Source: Candidatus Thorarchaeota archaeon | GTDB taxonomy: Archaea > Asgardarchaeota > Thorarchaeia > Thorarchaeales > Thorarchaeaceae | DNA length: 64,000 nt | Assembly (NCBI GenBank): GCA_016933575.1 | Contig: JAFGAR010000081.1 | Coordinates: 62,001 to 126,000 of the forward strand | Direction: 5' to 3' | In this document: positions 7,991 to 16,764 of the stretch, in pieces | Numbering within the stretch: the first letter of the stretch is position 1 | Layout of the letters: every line of letters starts with the position of its first letter | Made by a program: the position numbers and the translations under genes | Notes under the pieces: model-generated | What the model was told of the DNA's origin: nothing | Seen by the model: the letters and a program-made list of their open reading frames with translations, nothing else | The model's database searches: none

Positions 7991-8965
7991 TCAATGGTCA
8001 ACTCCAGAGTAGTAGGGTGATGCGTCGAGAATTCTCTTCATCGCCTGTCCTTTGAAGAGCTTAGCAATGTGTCTTTTCATACCCATCATTGATTTCATTT
8101 CTTCAAGGTACTGATCAAAGGTCCTTGTCTGAAATTTCAAGAGTCTCTGGGATTCTTCCGTATCTAGCCAATCCGTGTAGAAATACTCTTCAGGTTTTGT
8201 GGCAATCTTGAAAGCTGAGTCAGGAGGCATCTCCATACCCATTGCTTCCATGAATTTCGAAAGGAATTCACGTTGTAGCATTTGTCCTGATTTTCCCCCT
8301 CCAATCAGAAGGGTTTTCCCCACAGTATCTGCTTCCACTGCATTAGCGCACGCTAATCCGACATCTCGAGAGTGAACAAATTCAATTCTCTGATCCAATG
8401 GTATTTCAAACAAGATTGGATCAATATTAGTACCCACATTCATTGGAGGCGCTGCAGCAAACCGAAGGATTGTCCAAGGAAGTGAAGACGCTCTAACCAA
8501 TTTTTCGCATTCAATTTTGGTTTCCGTGTAGGTGTCTGTTGCTATAAGTGGATCATTAATAGTTCTCGGTGGTTGGAGATGCATGGTTGGTCCGAATGCT
8601 GATACCGAGCCAGCAAAGATGAACTTTGGAACTTGTTCTTGACCCTCGGCAACCTCGAGCATATTTCGAGTCCCCTCTAGATTCACACCTCTAGCTAGTG
8701 TTGGTTTCTGTTCGGAAAGCGGTGGGATGATACCTGCAAGGTGAATGACGCAATCTACTCCTTCGAAGATTGGCTCCAGATATATTTTTTCTTGAATATC
8801 TCCCCAGACTGTTTCAAACTTGCCTCTTCTACTCAGCTGCTTCTGCTTCTTCTCATTATTCTTTGTAAATAAATCAAAACATCGAATATCATATCCTTTT
8901 GAGAATAATGCTAAGAGTGAACTCTCACCAATATTTCCGAAAGCACCAGTCAATAAAACTCTCAT
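7991..8965 (-). CDS. NAD(P)-dependent epimerase/dehydratase (extended SDR)
   Basis: This 324-residue protein belongs to the extended short-chain dehydrogenase family that acts on nucleotide sugars and related substrates. Near the N terminus is the nucleotide-binding motif TGAFGNIG, then a D-rich turn (CFDLF), the WGDI and HLAGI strand motifs, and the catalytic YTETK (Y-x3-K). The usual SDR catalytic serine region (AGSVSAFG) is also present. The C-terminal substrate domain (residues 190-324) is not diagnostic, so no substrate is proposed. It sits downstream of the korDA genes on the same strand, 68 bases away, and might be co-transcribed with them. Confidence 0.8.
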   Translation of the reverse strand: MRVLLTGAFGNIGESSLLALFSKGYDIRCFDLFTKNNEKKQKQLSRRGKFETVWGDIQEKIYLEPIFEGVDCVIHLAGIIPPLSEQKPTLARGVNLEGTRNMLEVAEGQEQVPKFIFAGSVSAFGPTMHLQPPRTINDPLIATDTYTETKIECEKLVRASSLPWTILRFAAAPPMNVGTNIDPILFEIPLDQRIEFVHSRDVGLACANAVEADTVGKTLLIGGGKSGQMLQREFLSKFMEAMGMEMPPDSAFKIATKPEEYFYTDWLDTEESQRLLKFQTRTFDQYLEEMKSMMGMKRHIAKLFKGQAMKRILDASPYYSGVDH

Positions 8966-9033
8966 AGTTTATGGTAGTAATTTCTTCATCTTAACTTTTA
9001 CCAAAATCAAAGATTGCCTCTTTCGGTGCAGAC

Positions 9034-10170
9034 TCACATTGAATTGATATCTCTGATTTTGTCTAAGATTTCATGGGGTAATTGAGGCATTCCCGCAGGC
9101 TTTGCCATAAGGTGAACTGGAGTCGGAGCAGCAGATGCACGCACCATGTGGTATACTTGTCCCAGATTTTGTTCTGCTACAATAATATGGTCGACCTCAG
9201 TAGCAAGTTCTGCTACTTGCTCGTCTGGAAATGGCCACACAGTCTTTAACCGCAATAAGCCGACTTTGATTCCTTCTTTCCGAGCTTCTTTTATTGCCCT
9301 CTTTGCACTTCTGGATGGTGTGCCATATGATATTACAGCAATCTTAGCATCATCCAATGCAACACGTTCTAAATCTATTATTTTGTCTGCATTGTGTAGG
9401 ATCTTGTTATTGAGTCGAGTAATAAGGTCGATCTGGACTTTCTCCTTATCACTTGGATATCCTCTCTCATCATGAGTCAATCCCGTTGCATAGAACTGAT
9501 ATTTTGACCCGAAAAGTGCCATTGGCGGTACAAGATCATCATCGGGTTTGAAGGGGAGATAGTCTTCTGGGTCCACAGTTGGTATTTTGCGATACTCAAT
9601 CTTCAGGTCTTTCTCATCTGGAATGACAAGTTTCTCTCTCATATGACCAACTGTTTCGTCTGCGAGGACAAAGACAGGTGTACGATATCTCTCAGAAAGA
9701 TTGAATGCCTGTACTGTCTGATCAAACATCTCTTGAACTGATGCTGGGGTCAATGCAATAATCTGGTAATCCCCATGACTTCCCCATTTTGCCTGCATGA
9801 CATCTCCTTGCTGTCCTCTTGTTGGTTGGCCAGTACTTGGTCCACCTCTCATGATGTTCACCAATACCAAAGGTGTTTCAGTCATCACTGCTAGACCAAT
9901 AGCTTCAAGCATTAGACTCACACCCGGTCCAGAGGTTGCAGTCATTGATTTCACTCCGGTCCAAGATGCTCCAATCACACTTGTTATCGATGCTATCTCA
10001 TCCTCATATTGGACGTAGGCTCCACCTACTTCTGGCATCCTCTGGGACATCCATTCAGCTATCTCTGTTGCAGGGGTTATGGGATACCCACCAAAATAAC
10101 GACAACCTGCACTTAGCGCTCCTTCTGCACTGGCAATATCGCCCATTGTGAACATGATCCGTTCAGGCAT
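9034..10170 (-). CDS. korA: 2-oxoacid:ferredoxin oxidoreductase, alpha subunit (KorA-like)
   Basis: This is the 378-residue alpha subunit, carrying the pyrimidine-binding region that completes the TPP site. The sequence begins with GDIASAEGALSAGCRYFGGYPITPATEIAEW in outline, with the family hallmark GYPITP and the downstream YEDEIAS, TSGPG and GQPTRGQQGD blocks. It starts one base after the stop of the ferredoxin-like subunit gene and has AGGAGG upstream. It should assemble with KorD and, despite the gap, with the KorB and KorC subunits encoded at 3938-5343. The neighbourhood favours 2-oxoglutarate as substrate, by inference. Confidence 0.88.
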   Translation of the reverse strand: MPERIMFTMGDIASAEGALSAGCRYFGGYPITPATEIAEWMSQRMPEVGGAYVQYEDEIASITSVIGASWTGVKSMTATSGPGVSLMLEAIGLAVMTETPLVLVNIMRGGPSTGQPTRGQQGDVMQAKWGSHGDYQIIALTPASVQEMFDQTVQAFNLSERYRTPVFVLADETVGHMREKLVIPDEKDLKIEYRKIPTVDPEDYLPFKPDDDLVPPMALFGSKYQFYATGLTHDERGYPSDKEKVQIDLITRLNNKILHNADKIIDLERVALDDAKIAVISYGTPSRSAKRAIKEARKEGIKVGLLRLKTVWPFPDEQVAELATEVDHIIVAEQNLGQVYHMVRASAAPTPVHLMAKPAGMPQLPHEILDKIRDINSM

Positions 10171-10521
10171 CTATTTTGAAGCCTCCTGATTTTTAGACTC
10201 GTTATCAAACTCTGGAATGACAGTTCCTTCTTCAATAGCACCAGTTTTGTATGCATTTTCTGCTTCTTTTCGTTCTGCAAGGAAAATTGCCATGTCTGGG
10301 CAGATACGTTCGCAGAACTCGCAATTCACACAGGCTTCGATATCGCATGCAGTTACAGGATGGTATCCTTTACGATTATAGATATCAGTAAAACAAAGCA
10401 CATTTTTTGGACAGAATTCCACACAGAGACCGCATTCTTTGCACTGCTCCTGCAATATCACGAGAACCTTATCTCTAACTCTCGGTGGTTTTGGTGTAAT
10501 TGGTTTTCGAACCGTAGACAT
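10171..10521 (-). CDS. korD: 2-oxoacid:ferredoxin oxidoreductase, ferredoxin-like delta subunit (KorD-like)
   Basis: The 116-residue protein carries two 4Fe-4S motifs, CKECGLCVEFCP and CVNCEFCERICP, flanked by a basic N terminus and an acidic C terminus. It corresponds to the delta subunit of four-subunit oxidoreductases, which passes electrons from the TPP centre to external ferredoxin. It is the first gene of the DA block; GGAGAG lies upstream of the ATG. The divergent winged-helix gene begins about 200 bases away. Confidence 0.87.
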   Translation of the reverse strand: MSTVRKPITPKPPRVRDKVLVILQEQCKECGLCVEFCPKNVLCFTDIYNRKGYHPVTACDIEACVNCEFCERICPDMAIFLAERKEAENAYKTGAIEEGTVIPEFDNESKNQEASK

Positions 10522-10717
10522 GTATGTACTCTCCTGTCTTTTTACAAGAGCTAAGTTCTTCGATAGGCTTGCTCATGCAGTGCATACAGGCATGACCCAT
10601 GGCGAACTAATACCCCTTTTTAGCCTTGCCTTATTGGACCTGACCATTACCACCAGATTAGCAGTCTTTAAGAGTCACTTTTTATTATCTTTAGTCAGGA
10701 TATTGGAGTCGCGGGTC

Positions 10718-11185
10718 TTGACCAACGAGGAGCCTACTGATGAACAATTGGCGGATCTAATTAAAGGCAAGACTCTATCAGTATATTGGTATATGCTCCG
10801 TCATCCTCAACCTATGACCGCAAGAGAAATACAACGTGGAGCTGAACTATCCAGTCCATCTCTGTCGATGCACCATCTTGAACGCTTACGTCAATATGGA
10901 CTTGTGGAGAAGGATGTTCACGGACAGTATAGCATTACAAGGGATGTCCGCATTGGAATATTGAATCAATTCATGGGCCGCGGTCGTCTTATGGTCCCAA
11001 GATTCTTGTTCTATGCTACATTCTATACATCACTTACAGCAGCTCTAGCTACACTTGCGTTTTGGTTCATAGACTGGTATTCTGCTGTCCTTATCATACT
11101 CCTCATATCCATATGTGTTGTCCTGTGGTATGAAGCCCTCAAAGTATGGAGAGAACAACCATTTACAGAAGGTGAAAGAGATTGA
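10718..11185 (+). CDS. Winged-helix transcriptional regulator with C-terminal membrane helices
   Basis: The frame is open from 10439, but that part overlaps korD on the other strand; the TTG at 10718, eight bases after a GGAG, is the likely start (155 residues). The N-terminal 85 residues form an ArsR/MarR-like winged helix (MTAREIQRGAELSSPSLSMH and then LRQYGLVEK). Two hydrophobic helices follow (about 95-140) with a short polar tail, so the DNA-binding domain is predicted to be tethered to the membrane. The next gene, a surface protein, starts 14 bases beyond the stop, suggesting one operon. Which signal it senses is unknown. The start is uncertain. Confidence 0.7.
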   Translation: MTNEEPTDEQLADLIKGKTLSVYWYMLRHPQPMTAREIQRGAELSSPSLSMHHLERLRQYGLVEKDVHGQYSITRDVRIGILNQFMGRGRLMVPRFLFYATFYTSLTAALATLAFWFIDWYSAVLIILLISICVVLWYEALKVWREQPFTEGERD

Positions 11186-11199
11186 GAGTCGGAAGGAAA

Positions 11200-12126
11200 A
11201 TGAATCATAATAAATCGTTGATTCGAATGACGCTTGTCTCATTGTTATCTATCTTGCTAGTCTTATCATTTCTACAAGCCTCTTTATCAATGCAAAATAG
11301 GTTTCATAGCCACACTACATCTGATTTATTCGAGACTTCAGCAGAGGTTCCAAGTCTTAATCTCTATTATTATACACAGGATGATCCAACATTGAAAGTA
11401 GTCACAGATGTGTCTTTCCTCGTGGGTGATCATGTTATAATCCGATCCCGATGGGATCCACTATTAGTAAATCATTCACGCCTGGAGATTATTGCTCCTG
11501 CAATTCCCGCATCACTTCTTCAGGAAGAGATGTCTCATATAGTTGACATTGACACGAGACATCTTGGAAATAATGCAACATGTACGATTAAATGTACAAC
11601 TTGGTTATCCAATGGATCCGCATATACGGTGACATTTGATGAAGTTTTCATTGGTAATTTCTTCTATCCACATGTCAACGTTCTCGCTCCTAATGGTGGC
11701 GAGGTCTGGACAGACACCCATAGTATTACCTGGGAAGCAATTGATTTGAATGAAAATGAAACGCTTCTCTTTGATGTCCTAGTATCGTCGGATTCCGGAG
11801 TGACTTTTAGTATACTTGCATCAACCTTGACAACCACTTGGTTTGAGTGGAATTGTTCATCCTTTGAAGAGGGTGATACCTATCTTATCGAAGTCAGAGT
11901 GACGGATGGAATTTATTTTGTATCTGATAGGTCTGATTCTCCATTCACAATTGGAACAGCGGTCATAACTACAACAACAATTACTACAATTACTACAACT
12001 ACAACCACAACTAATACTACAAATCTACTAACGGATTTGCGTTTCATTGTCTTTATAGTCATATTATTTACATCAAGTGCGGTCATGGCTTTGATCGTCT
12101 ATTATGCTGCACGAAAGTGGTTCTGA
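11200..12126 (+). CDS. Secreted, membrane-anchored surface protein with Ig-like domain and Thr-rich stalk
   Basis: This 308-residue protein has the layout of an archaeal cell-surface protein. A signal peptide with a leucine-rich core occupies residues 1-30. An extracellular region follows with several N-glycosylation sequons (NHS, NAT, NGS). At about residues 165-250 is a domain starting PNGGEVWTDTHSITWEA, a motif seen in Ig/fibronectin-like surface domains. A threonine-rich linker of roughly 25 residues precedes one C-terminal transmembrane helix and a short basic tail. The ATG at 11200 is chosen because GGAAGG precedes it. The function is unknown; it is probably co-expressed with the membrane-tethered regulator upstream. 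Confidence 0.75.
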   Translation: MNHNKSLIRMTLVSLLSILLVLSFLQASLSMQNRFHSHTTSDLFETSAEVPSLNLYYYTQDDPTLKVVTDVSFLVGDHVIIRSRWDPLLVNHSRLEIIAPAIPASLLQEEMSHIVDIDTRHLGNNATCTIKCTTWLSNGSAYTVTFDEVFIGNFFYPHVNVLAPNGGEVWTDTHSITWEAIDLNENETLLFDVLVSSDSGVTFSILASTLTTTWFEWNCSSFEEGDTYLIEVRVTDGIYFVSDRSDSPFTIGTAVITTTTITTITTTTTTTNTTNLLTDLRFIVFIVILFTSSAVMALIVYYAARKWF

Positions 12127-12137
12127 TATATAGCAGT

Positions 12138-13034
12138 TTAATCTAGAATCTTGTCCAATGCTGGCTGTGTATTTATCATGTGGACTCCTAGCCCAAGTTC
12201 ATCGGGATTCAGATCCATTGCTAAGCCTAAAAGCTGAGTAAAGTAGAGTACTGGTATCTGGTACTTTTGTTCTCCCAATTCCTTGTTTAATTGTACTTGT
12301 GATGCTTCGAATTGCAAATGGCAGAATGAACATACATTCACAATACAATCTACTCCTGCTTCAATCATATTATCTAGCTTCTCTTTGGCAATATCAACAC
12401 TCACTGCAACCTGACTTCCTCGTACTCCTCCACCTGCGCCACAACAGAGAAATTTGTCCTTATACTTGACACTTGTTGCTCCAGTTGCTTCCACGAGCTC
12501 ATCAAGAAAGGTGTGGCGTTGGGTCTGTTTCCATGGTCTGTTCTTACTGGGTTTTAAGAGGTGACAACCATAGTGCACACCTACTCTTAGTCCATCGAGT
12601 TTTTTGGTGACCTTCTTCTTGATTCCATCGACACCTATCTCATCAATAAGCTCGATAATGTGTTTTACACCAACTTTCCCCTCGAACTTTATTCCCATTC
12701 CCTTGAAGACCTCTTGCACCTCTTTTAGTCTCTCAGGATGCTTACGAATCTCTGCTAGAGATTCCATGAAAGTACCATAGCATCCGTTACAGCCAGTCAC
12801 AAGGTCATGTCCAGACATCTCTGCAAGGGCTAAATTTCTAGAAGCAATAGCAAGCCATGTTGGTTCATCAAATGATCTAATGACGCCTGGAGCGGGACAA
12901 CAACTTGCTCCCTCAAGATCCTCCAACTCAATACCTAATTTTGGTAAGACCAGTCTTATGCTTGCTTCCACATTTGGAAATCTATTTGGCATTACACAAC
13001 CAAGAAAGAATGAATATGTCTGTGGTTCTGTCAA
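12138..13034 (-). CDS. hdrB: Heterodisulfide reductase subunit B homolog (HdrB-1)
   Basis: This 298-residue protein has two CCG domains, each binding a non-cubane [4Fe-4S] cluster in HdrB. The cysteines are intact in both: LGC...SCCPAPG...GCNGC in the first half, and YGCH...LCCGAGG...CSFC in the second. HdrB is the site of disulfide reduction or of an equivalent electron-accepting reaction. The start is set at TTG 13034, next to the hdrC stop, with AAGGAG eight bases upstream; this also aligns with the N terminus of the second copy at 14264. Upstream ATGs inside hdrC give an unlikely basic extension. The physiological disulfide substrate is not known. Confidence 0.85.
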   Translation of the reverse strand: MTEPQTYSFFLGCVMPNRFPNVEASIRLVLPKLGIELEDLEGASCCPAPGVIRSFDEPTWLAIASRNLALAEMSGHDLVTGCNGCYGTFMESLAEIRKHPERLKEVQEVFKGMGIKFEGKVGVKHIIELIDEIGVDGIKKKVTKKLDGLRVGVHYGCHLLKPSKNRPWKQTQRHTFLDELVEATGATSVKYKDKFLCCGAGGGVRGSQVAVSVDIAKEKLDNMIEAGVDCIVNVCSFCHLQFEASQVQLNKELGEQKYQIPVLYFTQLLGLAMDLNPDELGLGVHMINTQPALDKILD

Positions 13035-13035
13035 A

Positions 13036-13581
13036 TCAGCTCTTCTCCTTAACATCTTCGATGAGTTTCTTGAATCCTGTTCTTTCCATGATCTTTTGTA
13101 CATCATTAAGAGCCTTCTTACTCGAATGCGTGGTTGGAGGTTCTTCCGAGAGACCCATATCTTTCCTTATTGCTCGGTTTGCATCATCGATAGGAACTGC
13201 ATGGCCAGTTTCCAAGAGCTTCTGAGATGCTTTGCGGTGTTGTGGCAGCATATACCCTTCTTTGACTGCCATATTTCTCATTATGATTATTGCATCAGTC
13301 ACCTTGATCTGTCTTGGACATCGTTCCAAACAGGTCAGACAAGTAGCACAGAGCCAGAGATCTGGACTTGAAAGGACCTCATCTTTGAGTCCAAGAAGAG
13401 CTTTTCGAATCAATTCCCGAGTTCTAAATGCAGTCCGTCGACCACTGGGACATACACTGGAACAAGTACCGCACTGAATACAAGTTCGAAGTCTATCAGC
13501 TCCTGCTTCTACAACTTTGTCAAGAAAGTCTGGGTCAATAGCTTCATTCTCTATTGTTTCACGGGAGATGTTGTCTGTCAT
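13036..13581 (-). CDS. hdrC: Heterodisulfide reductase subunit C homolog (HdrC-1)
   Basis: This 181-residue protein has two [4Fe-4S] motifs, CIQCGTCSSVCPSG and CATCLTCLERCP, and the RKALLGLKD and HAVPIDDAN blocks shared with its paralog at 13716. HdrC relays electrons between HdrA and HdrB. The ATG at 13581 is preferred over an adjacent TTG; GAGGT lies upstream. The stop is directly followed by hdrB-1, so the pair forms a CB unit. A second CB pair is arranged back-to-back across a 134-base divergent promoter region. Confidence 0.85.
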   Translation of the reverse strand: MTDNISRETIENEAIDPDFLDKVVEAGADRLRTCIQCGTCSSVCPSGRRTAFRTRELIRKALLGLKDEVLSSPDLWLCATCLTCLERCPRQIKVTDAIIIMRNMAVKEGYMLPQHRKASQKLLETGHAVPIDDANRAIRKDMGLSEEPPTTHSSKKALNDVQKIMERTGFKKLIEDVKEKS

Positions 13582-13715
13582 CAAGAGACCTCAGCATTCC
13601 AATTATGCGCTCCCTCAATTTGAGAGATATAAGGGTTAAGGCGTTGACCCTACGACCTTTTGGTAATGGATTTAAGGTCGAAATTCAAGCAAACGCGCGC
13701 AGTCGGTGTGTAATC

Positions 13716-14261
13716 TTGACGAGTACTGAAGAAAAAACCGCAATTGACATTGACATTCCTGACGACTCGTTCGTTAAGATGATTATCAAAACAGGGGGTC
13801 CGAACATACAGAACTGCTATCAATGTGGTACATGTTCTGGAAGTTGCCCTGCAGGAGCCCGGACAAATTACCTTGTGCGTGGAATTATTAGGAAGGCACT
13901 TCTGGGATTAAAGGAGCAATGTATCTCAGCTCCTGAGCTGTGGTATTGCACTACCTGCTATACTTGTACAGATAGATGCCCACAAGATGTGAAACCAACC
14001 GATGTAATCAAGGCAATTAGAAACATCGCTGTCGCTGAGGGATACATGCTAGAAAATCATCAGAAAACAGCACAGAAAGTACTCGAAGCTGGTCATGCTG
14101 TTCCCCTTGATAAGGACTCATGGCAAGATCTGCGGGAGAAGGTCGGAGTAGAGAGAGTTCCTCCAAATGCAAGCAGATACTCTGAGGCAATAGAGGAGAT
14201 TAGAAAGATTGCAAAGAAGACTGGTTTCGACAAACTAATCTCAGACGAGAAGGAGGCATAG
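13716..14261 (+). CDS. hdrC: Heterodisulfide reductase subunit C homolog (HdrC-2)
   Basis: The second HdrC copy has motifs CYQCGTCSGSCPAG and CTTCYTCTDRCP and the same order of blocks as HdrC-1. The frame is open to 13554, but the first 54 codons have no counterpart in HdrC-1 and run into the divergent gene; TTG 13716 gives 181 residues, exactly the HdrC-1 length, and is used here. No strong Shine-Dalgarno precedes it. A TATA-like GATATAAGG lies near 13625. The gene is followed by hdrB-2 after two bases. Confidence 0.8.
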   Translation: MTSTEEKTAIDIDIPDDSFVKMIIKTGGPNIQNCYQCGTCSGSCPAGARTNYLVRGIIRKALLGLKEQCISAPELWYCTTCYTCTDRCPQDVKPTDVIKAIRNIAVAEGYMLENHQKTAQKVLEAGHAVPLDKDSWQDLREKVGVERVPPNASRYSEAIEEIRKIAKKTGFDKLISDEKEA

Positions 14262-14263
14262 TC

Positions 14264-15187
14264 ATGGCAAAGAAGTCATTCTATCATTTCTTAGGTTGCA
14301 TTATCCCTCATAGATATCCAAGTGTGGAGAAAGCTGTCAAGTTGGTCTTTGAAGATCTTGGAATGGGGCTTCTTGATATGGAAGGCGCGACCTGTTGCCC
14401 AGCTCCTGGTGTCTTTGGTTCATTCGATAGAGTCACGTGGGCTACCATTGCTGCACGAAATCTGACTATTGCGGAGGCTGGAGGACATCCAATAACAACC
14501 GGGTGCAATGGCTGTTTTGCAAGTCTGTGGGACGCTAACCACGAACTGAAGCACGATGATGAACTACGTGACAAAGTCAACGAGAACTTGGCTGAGATTG
14601 ACCGCGAGTTCAAAGGTACAATTGAAGTTTGGCACTATGTTGATGCCCTCGTTGAGGTTGCTGGTCTTGATAAGATACGTGAACATGTGATACGTCCCTT
14701 TACTGGAGTTCGGATGGCACTACATCCAGGTTGTCATTGGATGCGGCCGAAGTTGGTCAAGCAAAAAGATGACTCAGAAAGGCCTCATATCTTCAGAGAA
14801 CTCTGTGAAACCTCCGGAGCTGTATATGTACCATACAAGGATGAACTCATCTGTTGTGGGGCTGGAGGTGCAGTTAGGACTGCTGATCTTAAAATCTCAC
14901 TGGAATTTACTATGCAGAAATTTGACAGTCTTAATGAGGCTGGTGGGGCAGATATGATGATAACTCCTTGTCCATTCTGCGAGCTACAACTGGACATGGG
15001 CCAGGTAGAGATTCAGAAGAATTTTGAAAAGGAGTACAAGTTGGACATACTTCATGTTGTAGAACTACTAGCTTTAGCATTTGGTCATGAGCCTGATGAG
15101 TTCGGCCTTGCTACTCATCTTCAATATATGCAGAGAAAGACTACACCTCAATGGGAGAAACTTGGAATCAAGATGGAAGAATCATAG
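14264..15187 (+). CDS. hdrB: Heterodisulfide reductase subunit B homolog (HdrB-2)
   Basis: This 307-residue protein is a paralog of HdrB-1 with both CCG domains intact: LGC...TCCPAPG...GCNGC and PGCH...ICCGAGG...CPFC. GAAGGAGG precedes the ATG. The conserved blocks CPAPGV, ITTGCNGC and CCGAGG are shared with HdrB-1, while the middle region differs, so the two pairs may serve different acceptors or partners. A single large HdrA (22651-25755) could serve both pairs. No methanogenesis-specific gene is seen here, so the substrate need not be CoM-S-S-CoB. Confidence 0.85.
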   Translation: MAKKSFYHFLGCIIPHRYPSVEKAVKLVFEDLGMGLLDMEGATCCPAPGVFGSFDRVTWATIAARNLTIAEAGGHPITTGCNGCFASLWDANHELKHDDELRDKVNENLAEIDREFKGTIEVWHYVDALVEVAGLDKIREHVIRPFTGVRMALHPGCHWMRPKLVKQKDDSERPHIFRELCETSGAVYVPYKDELICCGAGGAVRTADLKISLEFTMQKFDSLNEAGGADMMITPCPFCELQLDMGQVEIQKNFEKEYKLDILHVVELLALAFGHEPDEFGLATHLQYMQRKTTPQWEKLGIKMEES

Positions 15188-15283
15188 AATTATCGAGTCT
15201 GTGGCTGAGCAAAGCTTACAATCTCAATTTTACTAAGATCCTCAAACTGTGTAGTCTCCCGGCGGTGTTTGGTACGCGCCAGA

Positions 15284-15304
15284 TAGACTCGTGTAAAGAG
15301 TCTA
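15284..15304 (+). terminator. Candidate hairpin downstream of hdrB-2
   Basis: TAGACTC and GAGTCTA form a seven-base-pair stem around a seven-base loop about 100 bases beyond the hdrB-2 stop. No long T run follows, so termination is only a guess. Confidence 0.3.
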
Positions 15305-15376
15305 GTGGCTTTCATAATTCTAGGACGTTATCTCTGTAATATTAAGTCAATGCATTAAAAATTGTTAAGTGAGATG

Positions 15377-15402
15377 GATTGGCGCCAAACCTAGCGCCAA
15401 TC
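15377..15402. terminator. Inverted repeat between convergent hdrB-2 and icd
   Basis: GATTGGCGC and GCGCCAATC are a perfect nine-base inverted repeat around an eight-base loop. It lies six bases beyond the icd stop and between two convergent transcription units, so it probably ends one or both transcripts. The arms are GC-rich for this window. Confidence 0.5.
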
Positions 15403-15407
15403 TGTAA

Positions 15408-16736
15408 TCAAAGATTTTTGATTATCTCATCACTGAACTCAGTAGTAGAGATTGGATCAATTGGTGGGTCTAACTGTCTTGCAATGTCATAGGTGACTTT
15501 CTTTGATTCAACAGTTTTTGAAACAGAGGTCTTAATCATCTTTGATGCCTCATCCCATCCCATATGTTCTAACATGAGACAGGCTGAGAGTATAATGGAT
15601 CCTGGATTGATCTCGTTTTTGCCTGCATGTTTTGGAGCTGTACCATGAGTTGCTTCAGCAAAGAAGATCTCATCATTCAGGTTCGCTCCTGGAGCAAAAC
15701 CAAGTCCTCCCACCTGAGCTGCCAGCTGATCTGACAGATAATCACCATTTAGATTCGGTAAGGCTAGAACCTCGTACTCCATCGGTCTGAGTAAGACTTG
15801 TTGAAACATTGCATCCTGAATCCTGTCATTGACAATTATTTTTCCATCAGCAATAGCTTTCTTCACATCTCCGCTATATCTCTCATCGAGTTCTTCTTCA
15901 GTGACAATAGTATCTCTGAATTCCTCCTTAGCCACATCATATGCCCAGTTTCTGAATTGCCCCTCTGTGGCTTTCATTATGTTCCCCTTATGACATATTG
16001 TAACAACATGACGTTTCTTCTTGATGGCATAGTCAATGGCACTCCTTACAAGGTTCTTTGAGTTCTCTGGGGACATGGGTTTGACAGAGATACCTGATGA
16101 GTCACGCAGACTCTCCGAGTCCTCTGGAACTTTCCATTGTTTTCTAAGAAAATCGATCATCTGTTTGGCACGATCCGTATTAGGGTATGCTTCAATTCCA
16201 GCATAGATGTCTTCCAAGTTCTCGCGAAATACCACCATGTCAATTGCATCTGGATTATTGACTGGAGCTGGAACTCCCTTAATATGCCAGACTGGACGTA
16301 AGCACACATTGAGGCTTAGAAATTGACGAAGTCCAACGTTGATGGATGAGAATCCCTTTCCAACAGGTGTTTCGCATGGTCCCTTTATTGCAAGATGATA
16401 TTCTCGCACGGCTTTTAGAGTATCATCAGGAAGGTATACCTTCCGTTGGTCTTGCGGCGATAATTCCTTTAGCTGTTCATCAGTGATACTTGGGTTGTAG
16501 AGCTTTCGTGCTTTATCTCCTGCATATATTTCAAACCACTCGATTTTGCGTTTATCTTTGTATGCTTTCTTAATTGCTGCATCTACGACCTTTCTCATTA
16601 CACTACTAATTTCTGGGCCAATACCATCTCCCTCAATCCAACAAATAATTGGATTATCCGGAACATTCCATTGACCATTTTTCACAATGATTTTCTTACC
16701 CTTTGTTGGGGGTACAAGTTTTTCAAATTCCACCAT
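15408..16736 (-). CDS. icd: Isocitrate dehydrogenase (NADP-type)
   Basis: This 442-residue enzyme interconverts isocitrate and 2-oxoglutarate plus CO2. The family blocks are clear: IEGDGIGPEI near the N terminus, SSINVGLRQ (the substrate loop with the phosphorylatable-type serine position), VVFRENLEDIYAGIE, and near the C terminus ATHGTAPKHAGKNEINPGS. The frame extends to 16835 but overlaps the upstream gene; ATG 16736 with GGTGAG upstream is used. It is the last gene of a one-strand set with aconitase and ATP-citrate lyase, so it could run in the reductive (carboxylating) or oxidative direction. NADP preference is assumed from family resemblance. Confidence 0.9.
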   Translation of the reverse strand: MVEFEKLVPPTKGKKIIVKNGQWNVPDNPIICWIEGDGIGPEISSVMRKVVDAAIKKAYKDKRKIEWFEIYAGDKARKLYNPSITDEQLKELSPQDQRKVYLPDDTLKAVREYHLAIKGPCETPVGKGFSSINVGLRQFLSLNVCLRPVWHIKGVPAPVNNPDAIDMVVFRENLEDIYAGIEAYPNTDRAKQMIDFLRKQWKVPEDSESLRDSSGISVKPMSPENSKNLVRSAIDYAIKKKRHVVTICHKGNIMKATEGQFRNWAYDVAKEEFRDTIVTEEELDERYSGDVKKAIADGKIIVNDRIQDAMFQQVLLRPMEYEVLALPNLNGDYLSDQLAAQVGGLGFAPGANLNDEIFFAEATHGTAPKHAGKNEINPGSIILSACLMLEHMGWDEASKMIKTSVSKTVESKKVTYDIARQLDPPIDPISTTEFSDEIIKNL

Positions 16737-16764
16737 TATGTAAATTCTCACCTTTTTATCGATT

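Noticed and set aside
10575..10585. ATGCA-G-TGCAT palindrome upstream of korD as an operator
   Set aside because: The symmetry is too short to be significant and does not resemble the other palindromes in the window.
13614..13624. CTCAA-T-TTGAG palindrome between the divergent hdrC genes as an operator
   Set aside because: Eleven-base odd palindromes are expected by chance in a gap of this size; no further support.
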